Source: UBA7434 sp042090785
GTDB lineage: Bacteria; Pseudomonadota; Gammaproteobacteria; Pseudomonadales; UBA7434
DNA: 41,228 nt
Direction of reading: 5' to 3'
Assembly: GCA_042090785.1 (NCBI GenBank)
Contig: JBELIP010000018.1
Location: 1-41,228, forward strand
Shown here: one piece after another, positions 32,956 through 41,228 of the stretch
Position numbering within the stretch: position 1 is the first letter of the stretch
Layout: each line of letters opens with the position of its first letter
Program-made: the position numbers and the translations under genes
The notes under the pieces: generated by a model
Seen by the model: the letters and a program-made list of their open reading frames with translations, nothing else
What the model was told of the DNA's origin: nothing
Databases searched by the model: none

Positions 32956-34059
32956 ATGACAGACCAAGATACTCACACTTCAGATTCTTTTAGCGCTAAA
33001 ACATCTAAACTTGCCACTGACGCTTACAGTGGCAGTGCCGAAGATATTGTAAGGCGACATATTTATGAGCCCAGCTTGCCGACCTATACCGAGGCAGAGT
33101 TTGATGTGGCCGCCGAGCGAATTTCTGCGCTGCTTGAGCAAGAAAATGCAGCCATTGTTGCGCATTATTATACTGACCCTGCTATTCAAAAATTAGCAGA
33201 AATGACTGGCGGCATTGTTTCTGATTCTCTAGAAATGGCGCGGTTTGGCGCATCACATAAGGCCGAGATATTAGTGGTTGCCGGCGTAAAATTTATGGGC
33301 GAAACGGCTAAAATTTTAAGCCCCGAAAAACGTGTCTTTATGCCAACTCTAGAGGCAACTTGCTCGTTAGATTTAGGCTGTCCTATTAATGAGTTTTCGG
33401 CATTTTGTGACCAGCACCCAGATCGCACTGTGGTAGTTTATGCCAATACTTCGGCGGCGGTTAAGGCGCGCGCTGATTGGGTGGTGACGTCAAGTATTGC
33501 CTTAGATGTTGTTGACCACCTAGATTCCCAAGGCGAAAAAATACTTTGGGCTCCCGATAAACATTTAGGTGCTTATGTGCAGCAGCATACCGGTGCTGAT
33601 ATGTTGTTATGGAATAGTGCCTGTATTGTGCATGATGAATTTAAGGCAAAAGGCATTCGCGATTTAAAAGCAATTTATCCTAACGCTGCTGTACTAGCGC
33701 ACCCAGAGTCTCCGGCTTCGGTGCTTGAGCTAGCCGATCGTATAGGCTCAACCACGCAGATTATTAAAGCGGCTGCAGAGTTGCCACATGAGCAATTTAT
33801 TGTCGCCACCGACCAAGGTATTTTTTATAAGCTAACCCAATTAGTACCCAATAAACAGTTTTTAATTGCGCCTACTGGTGGTGCTGGTGCGACTTGCCAG
33901 AGTTGTGCAAATTGTCCTTGGATGGCTATGAATGGCTTAGATAATCTTGCCGCTAGTCTCGAATCAAAATCCAATGAAATTTTTGTTGCGGAAGACCTTG
34001 CTGCCCGCGCATTACTGCCCTTACAGCGCATGTTAGATTTTGTTAAAGCAAGTGCTTAG
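32956..34059 (+). CDS. nadA: Quinolinate synthase A
   Basis: Condenses iminoaspartate with dihydroxyacetone phosphate to quinolinate, for de novo NAD synthesis, using a [4Fe-4S] cluster. The 367 residues contain the dihydroxyacetone-phosphate-binding start IVAHYYTDPAIQKLAEMTGG and VVAGVKFMGETAKILSPEK. The likely cluster Cys ligands are in EATCSLDLGCPI, NSACIVHDEF and the CQSCANCPWMAM motif (last one of the set). An N-terminal Ser/Thr-rich extension of about 25 residues precedes the core. A tacaat at 32908-32913 is a possible -10, with no good -35. nadB and nadC are not in view. It is convergent with the M48 protease gene, 13 bp apart. Confidence 0.96.
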   Translation: MTDQDTHTSDSFSAKTSKLATDAYSGSAEDIVRRHIYEPSLPTYTEAEFDVAAERISALLEQENAAIVAHYYTDPAIQKLAEMTGGIVSDSLEMARFGASHKAEILVVAGVKFMGETAKILSPEKRVFMPTLEATCSLDLGCPINEFSAFCDQHPDRTVVVYANTSAAVKARADWVVTSSIALDVVDHLDSQGEKILWAPDKHLGAYVQQHTGADMLLWNSACIVHDEFKAKGIRDLKAIYPNAAVLAHPESPASVLELADRIGSTTQIIKAAAELPHEQFIVATDQGIFYKLTQLVPNKQFLIAPTGGAGATCQSCANCPWMAMNGLDNLAASLESKSNEIFVAEDLAARALLPLQRMLDFVKASA

Positions 34060-34072
34060 TTGAATAAGTGTT

Positions 34073-35719
34073 TTATAAATTCTCGGTGATTTTTTGTAGG
34101 GAATTAACGTCTCTTATACGCTCTTTTATTCTTGCTACTGTTTGATAATTTTCCTGACTAAAATACAGCGCATGTTTTAGGTGTTGTCGTGCTTGAGAAA
34201 AATTGCCACGCAGTAAAAAAAACTCTGCTCTGGCTTGATGCAGTTGCAAAATATCGCCCGCTAAACCATGTGTTTCGGCCATTAAATACCAAACATCCGC
34301 TTGCGTTGAGCGGGTTTTAGTTAACGTCTGCAGTATTTGTTGCGCGTCTTTATACTTTGTATTGGTGAGCATTGTTTTGGCTAGCGCCATGCTAATAGCA
34401 TAGTTGTTCGGCATAGTAGCGTTTAGCTCTTGTAGCCGTTGTTCGGCGAGTTGACTGTTACCCGCTTCAATATCGATATCAATATCCAGTAAAGAATAGG
34501 CCAACTTATAAGGAGCTTGTTGAATAAGTGGCGCCAGTGTTTTGCGAGCTTTTCGCCATTGCTGATTTTGTAGGTAGGACATAGCCAAGCCATAACGAGC
34601 TGCACTGCTTGCTGGGCTAAGCGCTAACTCAGTGGGCGCGTTTTTATTGCTTGGGCTGCTGGGTTCGGGTGTCGCTAGTTTTTTTAAGTCTAATTTAAAC
34701 CGTTTAATATTATCTTTAGCCGCTTCTTTAACAGATGCTTGGTTTGGCAGTCTGGTTAAAACAGCGATACGCGCTTTCACTAACAAATAATCGAGGCTGG
34801 GTGTATTAATGATTGGTGTTGTTCGTGTTGCTGCCTGTTGTCTTGCTCGATTACTCGCATCAGCAATCCGTGATTCGGTCACTGGGTGAGTTAATAAAAA
34901 CTCAGGGACTTTATTGCCATACAGTCTAGAGGCGTTAAGCATTTGTTTAAACATCAGTGCGGCTGATTCCGCAGGGTAGCCTGCATCAACCAGTGTTTTC
35001 ATGCCGAGACGGTCGGCTTCTTTTTCGTGCATTCGGCTATAGCGTAAGCGTGCATCGAGAGCGGCTGCTTGAGAGGCTATAATGGCTGCCGATGCAGCAT
35101 CCCCCTCGCTGGCGGCGGCAAGCACAATGCCGGCTAACACTCCAGCTAGGGTGGTAAAACTCGCGCGCTGCGAGGCTTCAACGCTGCGGGCAAAATGGCG
35201 TTGAGATAAATGAGCTAATTCATGAGAAAGTACCGAAGCTAATTGTGCTTCTGATTCGGCATAGAGTAATAGGCCAGTATTCACGCCGATTACCCCGCCG
35301 GGTACCGCAAAGGCGTTGATATTAGGGTTGCTAACAACAACTAAGTCGAGGTTTTTATCTTTTATATTGCTAAAACTGGCCAGTTTAAAAAGGAGGTTTT
35401 CTAGGTATTCAAATACTAATGGGTCGCTTTCTAACGGCACGCTGGCGCGGAAAGACCGCAGCCATGCTTGTCCTAGCGCTTGTTCTTGTGCTGGTGGCAT
35501 TAAACCGGCAGCGCTATCACCTAGTTCTGGCAGTTGCTCTGTACTATTATGAATATTGCTTGTGTTGTTAATGTTGTGTGAATGGTTAATGTTAATTGAG
35601 TTGTTAGCCAAAACAGGCATATTAAGCAGCCAGCCGATAAGCAGCGTGATTAGCGCTTGGGCTAAATTGAGTTGTGAGCTAATGTGATGGTTTAGTTGAA
35701 TACTAAATAGGCGGCTCAT
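34073..35719 (-). CDS. bepA: M48 family periplasmic metalloprotease, BepA-like, with TPR domain
   Basis: Quality control of the outer-membrane assembly machinery (LptD/BAM) in E. coli BepA; this 548-residue protein has the same plan. The signal region is residues 18-39 (LAQALITLLIGWLLNMPVLA). The zinc protease domain has HELAH (His166, Glu167, His170) and the third-ligand motif EKEADRLG. A helical repeat tail (residues 340-545) contains TPR-like units such as SAARYGLAMSYLQNQQWRKARKTL and AQRLQELNATMPNNYAISMAL. It is longer than E. coli BepA (487) because of an Asn/Ser-rich stretch after the signal and a Ser/Pro linker before the TPRs. The start is ATG 35719. The long basic-poor n-region of the signal is somewhat unusual. 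Confidence 0.9.
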   Translation of the reverse strand: MSRLFSIQLNHHISSQLNLAQALITLLIGWLLNMPVLANNSININHSHNINNTSNIHNSTEQLPELGDSAAGLMPPAQEQALGQAWLRSFRASVPLESDPLVFEYLENLLFKLASFSNIKDKNLDLVVVSNPNINAFAVPGGVIGVNTGLLLYAESEAQLASVLSHELAHLSQRHFARSVEASQRASFTTLAGVLAGIVLAAASEGDAASAAIIASQAAALDARLRYSRMHEKEADRLGMKTLVDAGYPAESAALMFKQMLNASRLYGNKVPEFLLTHPVTESRIADASNRARQQAATRTTPIINTPSLDYLLVKARIAVLTRLPNQASVKEAAKDNIKRFKLDLKKLATPEPSSPSNKNAPTELALSPASSAARYGLAMSYLQNQQWRKARKTLAPLIQQAPYKLAYSLLDIDIDIEAGNSQLAEQRLQELNATMPNNYAISMALAKTMLTNTKYKDAQQILQTLTKTRSTQADVWYLMAETHGLAGDILQLHQARAEFFLLRGNFSQARQHLKHALYFSQENYQTVARIKERIRDVNSLQKITENL

Positions 35720-35847
35720 GTCAATTTTATCTTGTTAGTTTAGAAGCGAGTTAATGCCAGTGGCTACCGTTTATAAAGTTTAAATAATGCAGTATTTACT
35801 GGCTATTGGATAGCGACAGTGACAGCATTATTAGTAATAGTTCAAGT

Positions 35848-35868
35848 TTAACGCAATGATAGCGTTAA
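35848..35868. repeat. 7-bp inverted repeat, possible operator
   Basis: ttaacgc (35848-35854) and gcgttaa (35862-35868), separated by 7 bp. The symmetry and spacing fit a dimeric regulator site, but no regulator is known for it. Confidence 0.35.
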
Positions 35869-36014
35869 TCAGCCATAATTTAATGGATCGCCTTGCGGTT
35901 GCAAAGTTCCAATGTTAACTTTCTTGAATGTATTCATCAGTTTGCACTTGTTCTGATATTTTTCTGCAAACGGTTTTGTGCTTTTGGTGTAGCACTTTTG
36001 GTTTAGTTCTTTTA

Positions 36015-36024
36015 TAGGCGCCTA
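36015..36024. repeat. Perfect 10-bp palindrome at the ribosome site of the AI-2E-family gene
   Basis: taggcgccta ends 6 bp before the ATG. Its agg is the only ribosome-site-like sequence, so a protein bound to the DNA, or pairing in RNA, could affect expression. Confidence 0.35.
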
Positions 36025-36030
36025 CAATTT

Positions 36031-37104
36031 ATGTTAAACATATTAAGAAAATGGTACGACCGTAATTTTCATGATGAAGAAGCCATTATTTTATTGCTGA
36101 TTTTAATTGTATCAGCAGCCATTATTATTGGTTTTGGCGCGATTTTAACGCCCGTCATTGCTGCCTTAGTGCTGGCTTTTTTGCTCCAAGGTATTGTTGC
36201 TCAGCTTGAGCGCTTTCGTCTACCCCATCTTGCTGCTGTTTCATTAAGTTCAGCCATTCTGGTAGTGTCTTTAGTGGTTGGTTTAATTGTATTAATGCCG
36301 TTAGCGCTCGATCAGCTGGCTAATTTAGTGCAAGAGCTACCAAGTGTCATTGTAGTCATTCAAGAAAAGCTCAGTTTATTACCTGAGTTGTATCCAGCGT
36401 TTATTTCGCAAATACAAGTGCAAGAGTGGACAGAAATGCTGAATAGGGAGATAGGTGGTTTTGGCCAGTCCGTCTTATCTTTTTCTGTTTCAAAAATTCC
36501 GAACTTGTTAAGTTTTATTGTTTATTTAATTTTAGTGCCAGTGCTAGTGTTTTTCTTTTTGAAAGATAAAAACTTATTGCTGGATTGGTTTGGTGGTCTG
36601 CTGCCGAATGAGCGGCCATTGCTTACGCGCATTTGGATTGAGATGAACGATCAAATGGCGAATTATGTGCGCGGTAAAGCTATCGAGATGTTTATTATTG
36701 GTGTGGCTTCTTATGTTACCTTTGCTTGGTTCGGTCTAAACTATGCTGCGTTATTAGCTATCCTTGTAGGTGTTTCGGTTATTATTCCTTATATAGGGGC
36801 TTTTTTAGTCACCATACCTGTGCTGTTAGTGGCTATTTTACAGTGGGGTTGGGGTGGTGATTTTATTTGGTTAATGGCCGTGTATTTAATTATTCAAGGG
36901 CTTGATGGTAATGCGTTAGTGCCTTTACTCTTTTCTGAAGCGGTAAACCTTCACCCGGTGGCTATTTTATTAGCGATACTTTTCTTTGGTGGTATCTGGG
37001 GTTTATGGGGTGTATTTTTTGCTATTCCATTAGCAACGTTAATTAAAGCAGTGCTTAATGCATGGCCAAATATTCGTGATGAGCTACCCGCGAGTGAATT
37101 ATAA
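36031..37104 (+). CDS. perM: AI-2E family transporter (PerM-like)
   Basis: A 357-residue inner-membrane protein of the AI-2E/PerM family (UPF0118), whose members are reported as AI-2 exporters or Na+/H+ antiporters. Hydrophobic segments fall near residues 18-60 (two helices), 70-95, 150-180, 215-245, 250-280 and 295-345, giving about eight helices. Between the third and fourth lies the usual extracytoplasmic helical stretch (LVQELPSVIVVIQEKLSLLPELYP). The family motifs VFFFLKDKNLLLDWF, YVRGKAIEMFIIGV and the late GGIWGLWGVFFAIPLATLIKAVLNAW are present. The substrate cannot be told. It lies 50 bp before the M16 protease gene on the same strand and may be cotranscribed with it. In pseudomonads PerM-like genes also sit near bepA/yfgC-type genes. 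Confidence 0.9.
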   Translation: MLNILRKWYDRNFHDEEAIILLLILIVSAAIIIGFGAILTPVIAALVLAFLLQGIVAQLERFRLPHLAAVSLSSAILVVSLVVGLIVLMPLALDQLANLVQELPSVIVVIQEKLSLLPELYPAFISQIQVQEWTEMLNREIGGFGQSVLSFSVSKIPNLLSFIVYLILVPVLVFFFLKDKNLLLDWFGGLLPNERPLLTRIWIEMNDQMANYVRGKAIEMFIIGVASYVTFAWFGLNYAALLAILVGVSVIIPYIGAFLVTIPVLLVAILQWGWGGDFIWLMAVYLIIQGLDGNALVPLLFSEAVNLHPVAILLAILFFGGIWGLWGVFFAIPLATLIKAVLNAWPNIRDELPASEL

Positions 37105-37154
37105 GCGGTAAAGATGTTAGATCGATTATTTCAGGGTATAAGCTCATTAAGATA

Positions 37155-40133
37155 ATGTCTTTTTTAATATTAAGGCACAAATTAAATTTACGATGTTTTG
37201 ATTTAATGCGTTTAGTGCCGTCAATTTTTTTAACCTTGAGTTTAGCCGCTTGTTCATCATCGCCTTTTTCGTCGGCGACGTTTGAGACGAATGATTTTTG
37301 GCAAACTGTTGTAGATCGTTTTGCAAAAAATTATGCAAAAAACCATATAAAGAAAAGCCCAAGCGACACAAGGCGCTATCAATATTTAACCTTAAATAAT
37401 CAACTTAAAGTTTTACTTATTTCCGATGCAAGTGCTGAAAAAGCAGCAGCATCATTAGATGTGCATGTTGGCTCTCGGTATGATCCGCCTCACCGTCAAG
37501 GTTTAGCGCATTTTCTTGAGCATATGTTGTTTTTGGGGACCCAAAAATATCCTAATGCCGATGGCTACCAAAAATTTATTAGTGAAAATGGTGGCAGCCA
37601 TAATGCCTATACTAGCTTCGAGCATACTAATTATTATTTCAATATAGATAACGCATCATTCGCGCCTGCGTTAGATCGCTTTGCTAATTTTTTTACTGCA
37701 CCTTTATTCGATGAAAATTATGTGCAGCGTGAAGTGAATGCCGTTGAAGCTGAATACCGTGCCAGGATCAAAGATGAAAATAGACGTATTCTTGATGCTA
37801 CACGACAACTGATTAATCCTGCGCACCCATATCATCAATTTACTGTCGGCGGTTTAAATACTTTATCTTCGCCCACGGTGCGCGATGACATGTTAGATTT
37901 TTATCAACGCTATTATTCTGCCAGCCGAATGACATTGGTGGTTATTGGGGATTATAGTTTGCAAGCGTTGCAGCATATGGTAACGCAGCGTTTTTCTGCT
38001 GTATCTAATAACGACAGCAAAACCGAAGCGATTAACCAACCATTATTTAATACCGATAAATATAGTTTACCGTTAATCCTTGCGGTGCAGTCCGAAAAAC
38101 CCATTCGGCAATTGCGCTTAACTTTTCCTATGTCTGACCTGACGCATAGTTATCGTACCAAGCCATCAAGTTTTATTGGCAACATCCTTGGCCATGAAGG
38201 CGAAGGAAGTTTGTTATCTATTTTAAAAGCGAATGGTTTAGCTGAAGGTTTAGCGACGGGTATTGGCTTGAATTACACTGGTGGCTCAACTTTTCAAATT
38301 AATATAGCGTTAACTGCCAAGGGTGTTGAGCAGCTAAAGCCAATAACCGACGAAGTTTTTTTTGCCATAAACGCCATACGTCAAGTGCATAAGCAGCAGC
38401 CGAATGTGACTCGCACTTTATTTGTTGAGCAGCGTCAATTAGCTGCTATGAATTTTCGTTTTTATCAGCCACCAGCAGAAATATCGGCAGCTATGGGCGC
38501 GGCTGCTAACCTGCATTTTTATCCACCGGCCGCAGTGATTTGGGGTGACTACGATTACAGTGAGTATCGTCCTACACGCATTGCTAATAGTTTGGCGCGT
38601 ATGGTTCCCCAAAATATGCTGCTTACGTTGGTTGCGCAACATCTACCTAGCGATTTTGAATCGCAGCAACTTAGCCCGTGGTTTTCTGCGCCCTATTCGG
38701 TCAATCCTGTGTCGCAGTCATGGCTAAACGATTGGCAGGGAGATTTGGAGCATACGCTTGCTAGTGAGTCTTTTCATTTACCTGTTGCGAACAATTTTAT
38801 TGCTAAGGATTTTTCATTATTTTCTGCTGCGCTTAAAACTGATATACCTATGTTGGCTGTAGACCAACAAGGTATGCGTTTATGGGTAAAGACGGATGAT
38901 ACGTTTGAGGTGCCTAAAGCTGATGCTATGTTCTCTTTTTTAACAGCATCCTCTAGGCAGTCTAGTCGTCATGCCGTTATGTCTGAGCTTTATGCGCGTG
39001 TGGTTAACGAGCAATTAAATGAATATTTATATCCCGCTTATTTGGCTGGTATGCATTTTACGTTTTATTCGCATATGCGGGGCTTTACGTTGGGTCTGGG
39101 TGGTTATAACGATGGCCTAGTTGATTTAGCGCAGACAGTTTTACCTGCTTTAAGCACGGTAAACATTGCGTCAGAGCGTTTTAATAATATTAAAGCCGAG
39201 CTGGCGCGTGGCTGGCAATTAAGTATGGAGGGCACGCCTTATCGGCGTCTTGCTACAACCATGCAGCAAGCGCTGTATGCTAATAATTGGACAGAGGCCG
39301 AGCTTATTGAGGCGCTGGATGATGTGACTATGGTTGATTTACAGCATTATATTCATACGCTTTGGCCGAGTGTTTATATTGAAGGTTTGCTTCATGGCAA
39401 TGTGAATAACGATACTGTTGAGGCGTTAAGGTATGGGTTAGCGGCATTGCCGAATTGCGCTTGTGATTTATCTAGCAAGCAAGGGCACGTTGGTGTTGTC
39501 GATTTGCCATTGGGTCGTCAGCAGCAGGTGCAGCGGCTAAGTCACAGCGATGCTGCTGTCTTATGGTATTTTCAAGCGCCCGACGACAGCTTGCAAAGTG
39601 TTGCTATGACCAACTTGGCTGCGAGTATATTGCACCCTAACTTATTTGATGAGCTGCGTACCGAACAGCAATTAGGTTATGTGGTGGGTGCTCGTGCGTT
39701 CAATCGCGTTAAATTGCCTGGCATTCTGTTTCAGGTGCAGTCGCCATCGAGCAGTGAGCAAGAAATTCTTTTGGCGTTAAAGCAATTTATGGCTGGGTTT
39801 TTAGAGCAGGGCGTTGATGTTGAGGTGTTTAATCGTCATTGGCAGGCGTTGGCTTTGCGGTTGCGTGAGAGTGACCACAATCTAACAGACCGTAGCGGGC
39901 GTTTCTGGGGAAGCTTGGCGTTGGCCGATGAGTCCTTTAACCGGCGTGAGCGCTTGGCAGTTATTGTCGACAAAATGACTTATGAGCACTGGTTTTCTTT
40001 TGTCCGCAAGCTGCTATTAACCCAAGAGGCTTCGTTGATACAGTTGACTGAAACAGCGGCAGAAGCAGTGGCTAATACTTCGGATGGCTCGTCTAGCGCC
40101 TTAAATAAGCAGAAAACTATTTATTATCGCTAA
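37155..40133 (+). CDS. Insulinase-type M16 metalloprotease (protease III-like), predicted lipoprotein
   Basis: A 992-residue zinc peptidase of the pitrilysin/insulysin family, expected in the periplasm, degrading peptides. The inverted zinc motif HFLEH (His119, Glu122, His123) is followed 77 residues later by the third ligand Glu200 in NAVEAEYRAR. The four M16 half-domains cover residues 65-985; the C-terminal ELRTEQQLGYVVGARA (Arg/Tyr substrate-binding) is typical. Unlike E. coli Ptr, the N-terminus has a lipobox (SLAAC, Cys34 from the first ATG) after FLTLSL, so it is probably membrane-anchored. Starting at ATG 37206 (residue 18) would give a cleaner lipoprotein signal peptide; neither start has a strong ribosome site. 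Confidence 0.92.
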   Translation: MSFLILRHKLNLRCFDLMRLVPSIFLTLSLAACSSSPFSSATFETNDFWQTVVDRFAKNYAKNHIKKSPSDTRRYQYLTLNNQLKVLLISDASAEKAAASLDVHVGSRYDPPHRQGLAHFLEHMLFLGTQKYPNADGYQKFISENGGSHNAYTSFEHTNYYFNIDNASFAPALDRFANFFTAPLFDENYVQREVNAVEAEYRARIKDENRRILDATRQLINPAHPYHQFTVGGLNTLSSPTVRDDMLDFYQRYYSASRMTLVVIGDYSLQALQHMVTQRFSAVSNNDSKTEAINQPLFNTDKYSLPLILAVQSEKPIRQLRLTFPMSDLTHSYRTKPSSFIGNILGHEGEGSLLSILKANGLAEGLATGIGLNYTGGSTFQINIALTAKGVEQLKPITDEVFFAINAIRQVHKQQPNVTRTLFVEQRQLAAMNFRFYQPPAEISAAMGAAANLHFYPPAAVIWGDYDYSEYRPTRIANSLARMVPQNMLLTLVAQHLPSDFESQQLSPWFSAPYSVNPVSQSWLNDWQGDLEHTLASESFHLPVANNFIAKDFSLFSAALKTDIPMLAVDQQGMRLWVKTDDTFEVPKADAMFSFLTASSRQSSRHAVMSELYARVVNEQLNEYLYPAYLAGMHFTFYSHMRGFTLGLGGYNDGLVDLAQTVLPALSTVNIASERFNNIKAELARGWQLSMEGTPYRRLATTMQQALYANNWTEAELIEALDDVTMVDLQHYIHTLWPSVYIEGLLHGNVNNDTVEALRYGLAALPNCACDLSSKQGHVGVVDLPLGRQQQVQRLSHSDAAVLWYFQAPDDSLQSVAMTNLAASILHPNLFDELRTEQQLGYVVGARAFNRVKLPGILFQVQSPSSSEQEILLALKQFMAGFLEQGVDVEVFNRHWQALALRLRESDHNLTDRSGRFWGSLALADESFNRRERLAVIVDKMTYEHWFSFVRKLLLTQEASLIQLTETAAEAVANTSDGSSSALNKQKTIYYR

Positions 40134-40374
40134 AAGCGTATTTTTCCCTCGATTTTGTTCTTTATGTTTTTTTGCATTTTTATAGAATTTAGAGGCATAA
40201 CAGTAGTATTTTATGCTTTTTAAGCTAATTATCTGAAAATACTCGCCTTTTTCGTCAATTAATACAGTTGCATTAATTAATCTGGTGAGTTGCTCTCAGT
40301 TACTCTAAACTTCCTTCAATTGCGCTTAAAGCGCTAAATTTCTATAACGCTAATAAATTAGGGTATGACACGTT

Positions 40375-41228
40375 ATGCACGATCAGGACAAAGATCCGCT
40401 AGAAACTCAGGAGTGGTTGGATTCACTTGAATCGGTAATTCACCAAACAGGTCGCGGTCGCGCTGCTTATTTATTACAGCAGTTGGTTGATCGTGCGGTT
40501 GATGCCGATATTAAGATGCCGCCGGCAATTACCACGCCATACCGTAATACGATTTCCCCAATTAACGAAAAACACATGCCTGGCGACTTATTTATGGAGC
40601 GCCGTATTCGTTCTATTACTCGCTGGAACGCAATGGCAATGGTGATGCGCGCCAATGACAATAATGAAGGCTTGGGTGGTCATATCTCAAGTTTCTCGTC
40701 GGCGGCAACACTTTATGATGTGGGTTATAACTATTTCTTCCGCGGGCCTACCGATGACAAAGAAGGTGATCTTATTTATTACCAAGGTCATTTGGCGCCG
40801 GGTATTTACGCCCGCTCTTATCTTGAAGGCCGTTTATCTGAAGAGCAGCTTGATAACTTCCGTCGCGAAGTCGATGGCAACGGCTTATCATCTTATCCGC
40901 ATCCATGGTTAATGCCCGATTACTGGCAGTTCCCTACGGTATCCATGGGGTTAGGTCCGATTCAAGCCATTTATCAAGCCCACGTTATGAAGTATCTCGA
41001 CAAGCGCGAAATGGCGCGTCGCGATGATCGTAAAGTGTGGTGTTTCTTAGGTGATGGTGAGTGCGATGAGCCAGAATCATTGGGTTCTATTTCTATGGCT
41101 GGTCGAGAAAAACTCGACAACTTAGTCTTTGTTATTAACTGTAACTTACAGCGCCTTGATGGTCCTGTACGTGGTAACGGTAAAATTGTTCAAGAGCTTG
41201 AAGGTGTCTTTAGAGGCGCTGGCTGGAA
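40375..41228 (+). CDS. aceE: Pyruvate dehydrogenase E1 component (3' end outside window)
   Basis: The homodimeric E1 of the pyruvate dehydrogenase complex, a thiamin-diphosphate enzyme that decarboxylates pyruvate and acetylates the lipoyl groups of E2. The 284 residues seen start MHDQDKDPLETQEWLDSLE, typical of AceE. The thiamin-diphosphate motif begins GDGECDEPES (Gly226) and ends NCNLQRLDGPVRGN (Asn255). The conserved GHISSFSSAATLYDVGYNYFFRG and PHPWLMPDYWQFPTVSMGLGP stretches are present. The full protein should be about 890 residues, followed outside the window by aceF. The 241-bp upstream region is AT-rich and has a gcgcttaaagcgc palindrome (40322-40334) that could be an operator; no PdhR-type site (AATTGGTATTACCAATT-like) is visible. 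Confidence 0.96.
   Translation, partial: MHDQDKDPLETQEWLDSLESVIHQTGRGRAAYLLQQLVDRAVDADIKMPPAITTPYRNTISPINEKHMPGDLFMERRIRSITRWNAMAMVMRANDNNEGLGGHISSFSSAATLYDVGYNYFFRGPTDDKEGDLIYYQGHLAPGIYARSYLEGRLSEEQLDNFRREVDGNGLSSYPHPWLMPDYWQFPTVSMGLGPIQAIYQAHVMKYLDKREMARRDDRKVWCFLGDGECDEPESLGSISMAGREKLDNLVFVINCNLQRLDGPVRGNGKIVQELEGVFRGAGW

Larger units (their letters stand above)
35720..36030. other. Intergenic region between divergent bepA-like and perM-like genes
   Basis: About 310 bp with no gene. It contains the inverted repeat ttaacgc/gcgttaa (35848-35868), a gtgct/agcac hairpin near 35978-35995, and the 10-bp palindrome at 36015-36024 right before the transporter start. No convincing promoter pair was found. 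Confidence 0.5.

Noticed and set aside
1..41228. CRISPR arrays, insertion sequences, prophage genes, toxin-antitoxin or defence genes
   Set aside because: Searched by eye for regularly spaced repeats, transposase or integrase motifs and typical defence domains; none were found.

Overview
The window looks like a chromosomal segment of a marine gammaproteobacterium in the Pseudomonadales/Cellvibrionales range. The main reasons are the gene order fmdB-like, aspS, ruvCAB, ybgC, tolQRAB, pal, cpoB, queE, queC, tRNA-Lys, which is close to that of Pseudomonas relatives; a Pseudomonas-type GAPDH next to HexR; and a tRNA-Lys almost identical to that of E. coli. Base composition is moderate (about 45% GC by eye) and even. 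I see no insertion sequence, prophage, CRISPR array or rRNA. This placement is an inference from gene order and protein similarity.

Layout. 1-1533: 3' part of prfC. 1590-3314 (-): membrane-bound adenylate cyclase whose N-terminal repeat region is interrupted by a 100-N assembly gap. 3691-4065 (+): small acidic lipoprotein. 4174-10940 (-): CNNM/CBS transporter, SelO, TonB-C domain protein, lytic transglycosylase, proS, and an HU protein with a histone-H1-like tail. 11611-13778 (+): FmdB-like zinc ribbon and aspS. 14015-23508 (+): ruvCAB, ybgC-tolQRAB-pal-cpoB, queE and queC. 23734-23809: tRNA-Lys(UUU). 24264-25514 (+): choice-of-anchor-A-like surface protein with a VPxPA/PEP-CTERM-type sorting tail. 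25844-27961 (+): OadA/pyruvate-carboxylase-like carboxyltransferase without a biotin domain. 27997-30116 (-): gap and hexR, with two HexR-type operators between them. 30400-32892 (+): eight-heme cytochrome with HEAT/TPR tail. 32956-34059 (+): nadA. 34073-35719 (-): BepA-like M48 protease. 36031-40133 (+): AI-2E/PerM transporter and an M16 insulinase-type lipoprotein protease. 40375-41228 (+): 5' part of aceE.

How the genes fit together. Most of the window is housekeeping: translation (prfC, proS, aspS, tRNA-Lys, queuosine precursor synthesis), Holliday-junction processing (ruvABC), envelope integrity and constriction (Tol-Pal, CpoB, BepA, lytic transglycosylase, M16 protease), and central carbon metabolism (gap/hexR, aceE, nadA). 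No complete new multi-gene system is evident. The parts least explained by known biology are single genes: the biotin-less OadA-like protein, the octaheme-HEAT-TPR cytochrome, the beta-solenoid-like sorted surface protein, the SERR-repeat adenylate cyclase and the H1-tailed HU protein. Regulatory features worth keeping are the two HexR boxes, a terminator lying between the HU gene and proS, and a strong terminator splitting pal from cpoB.
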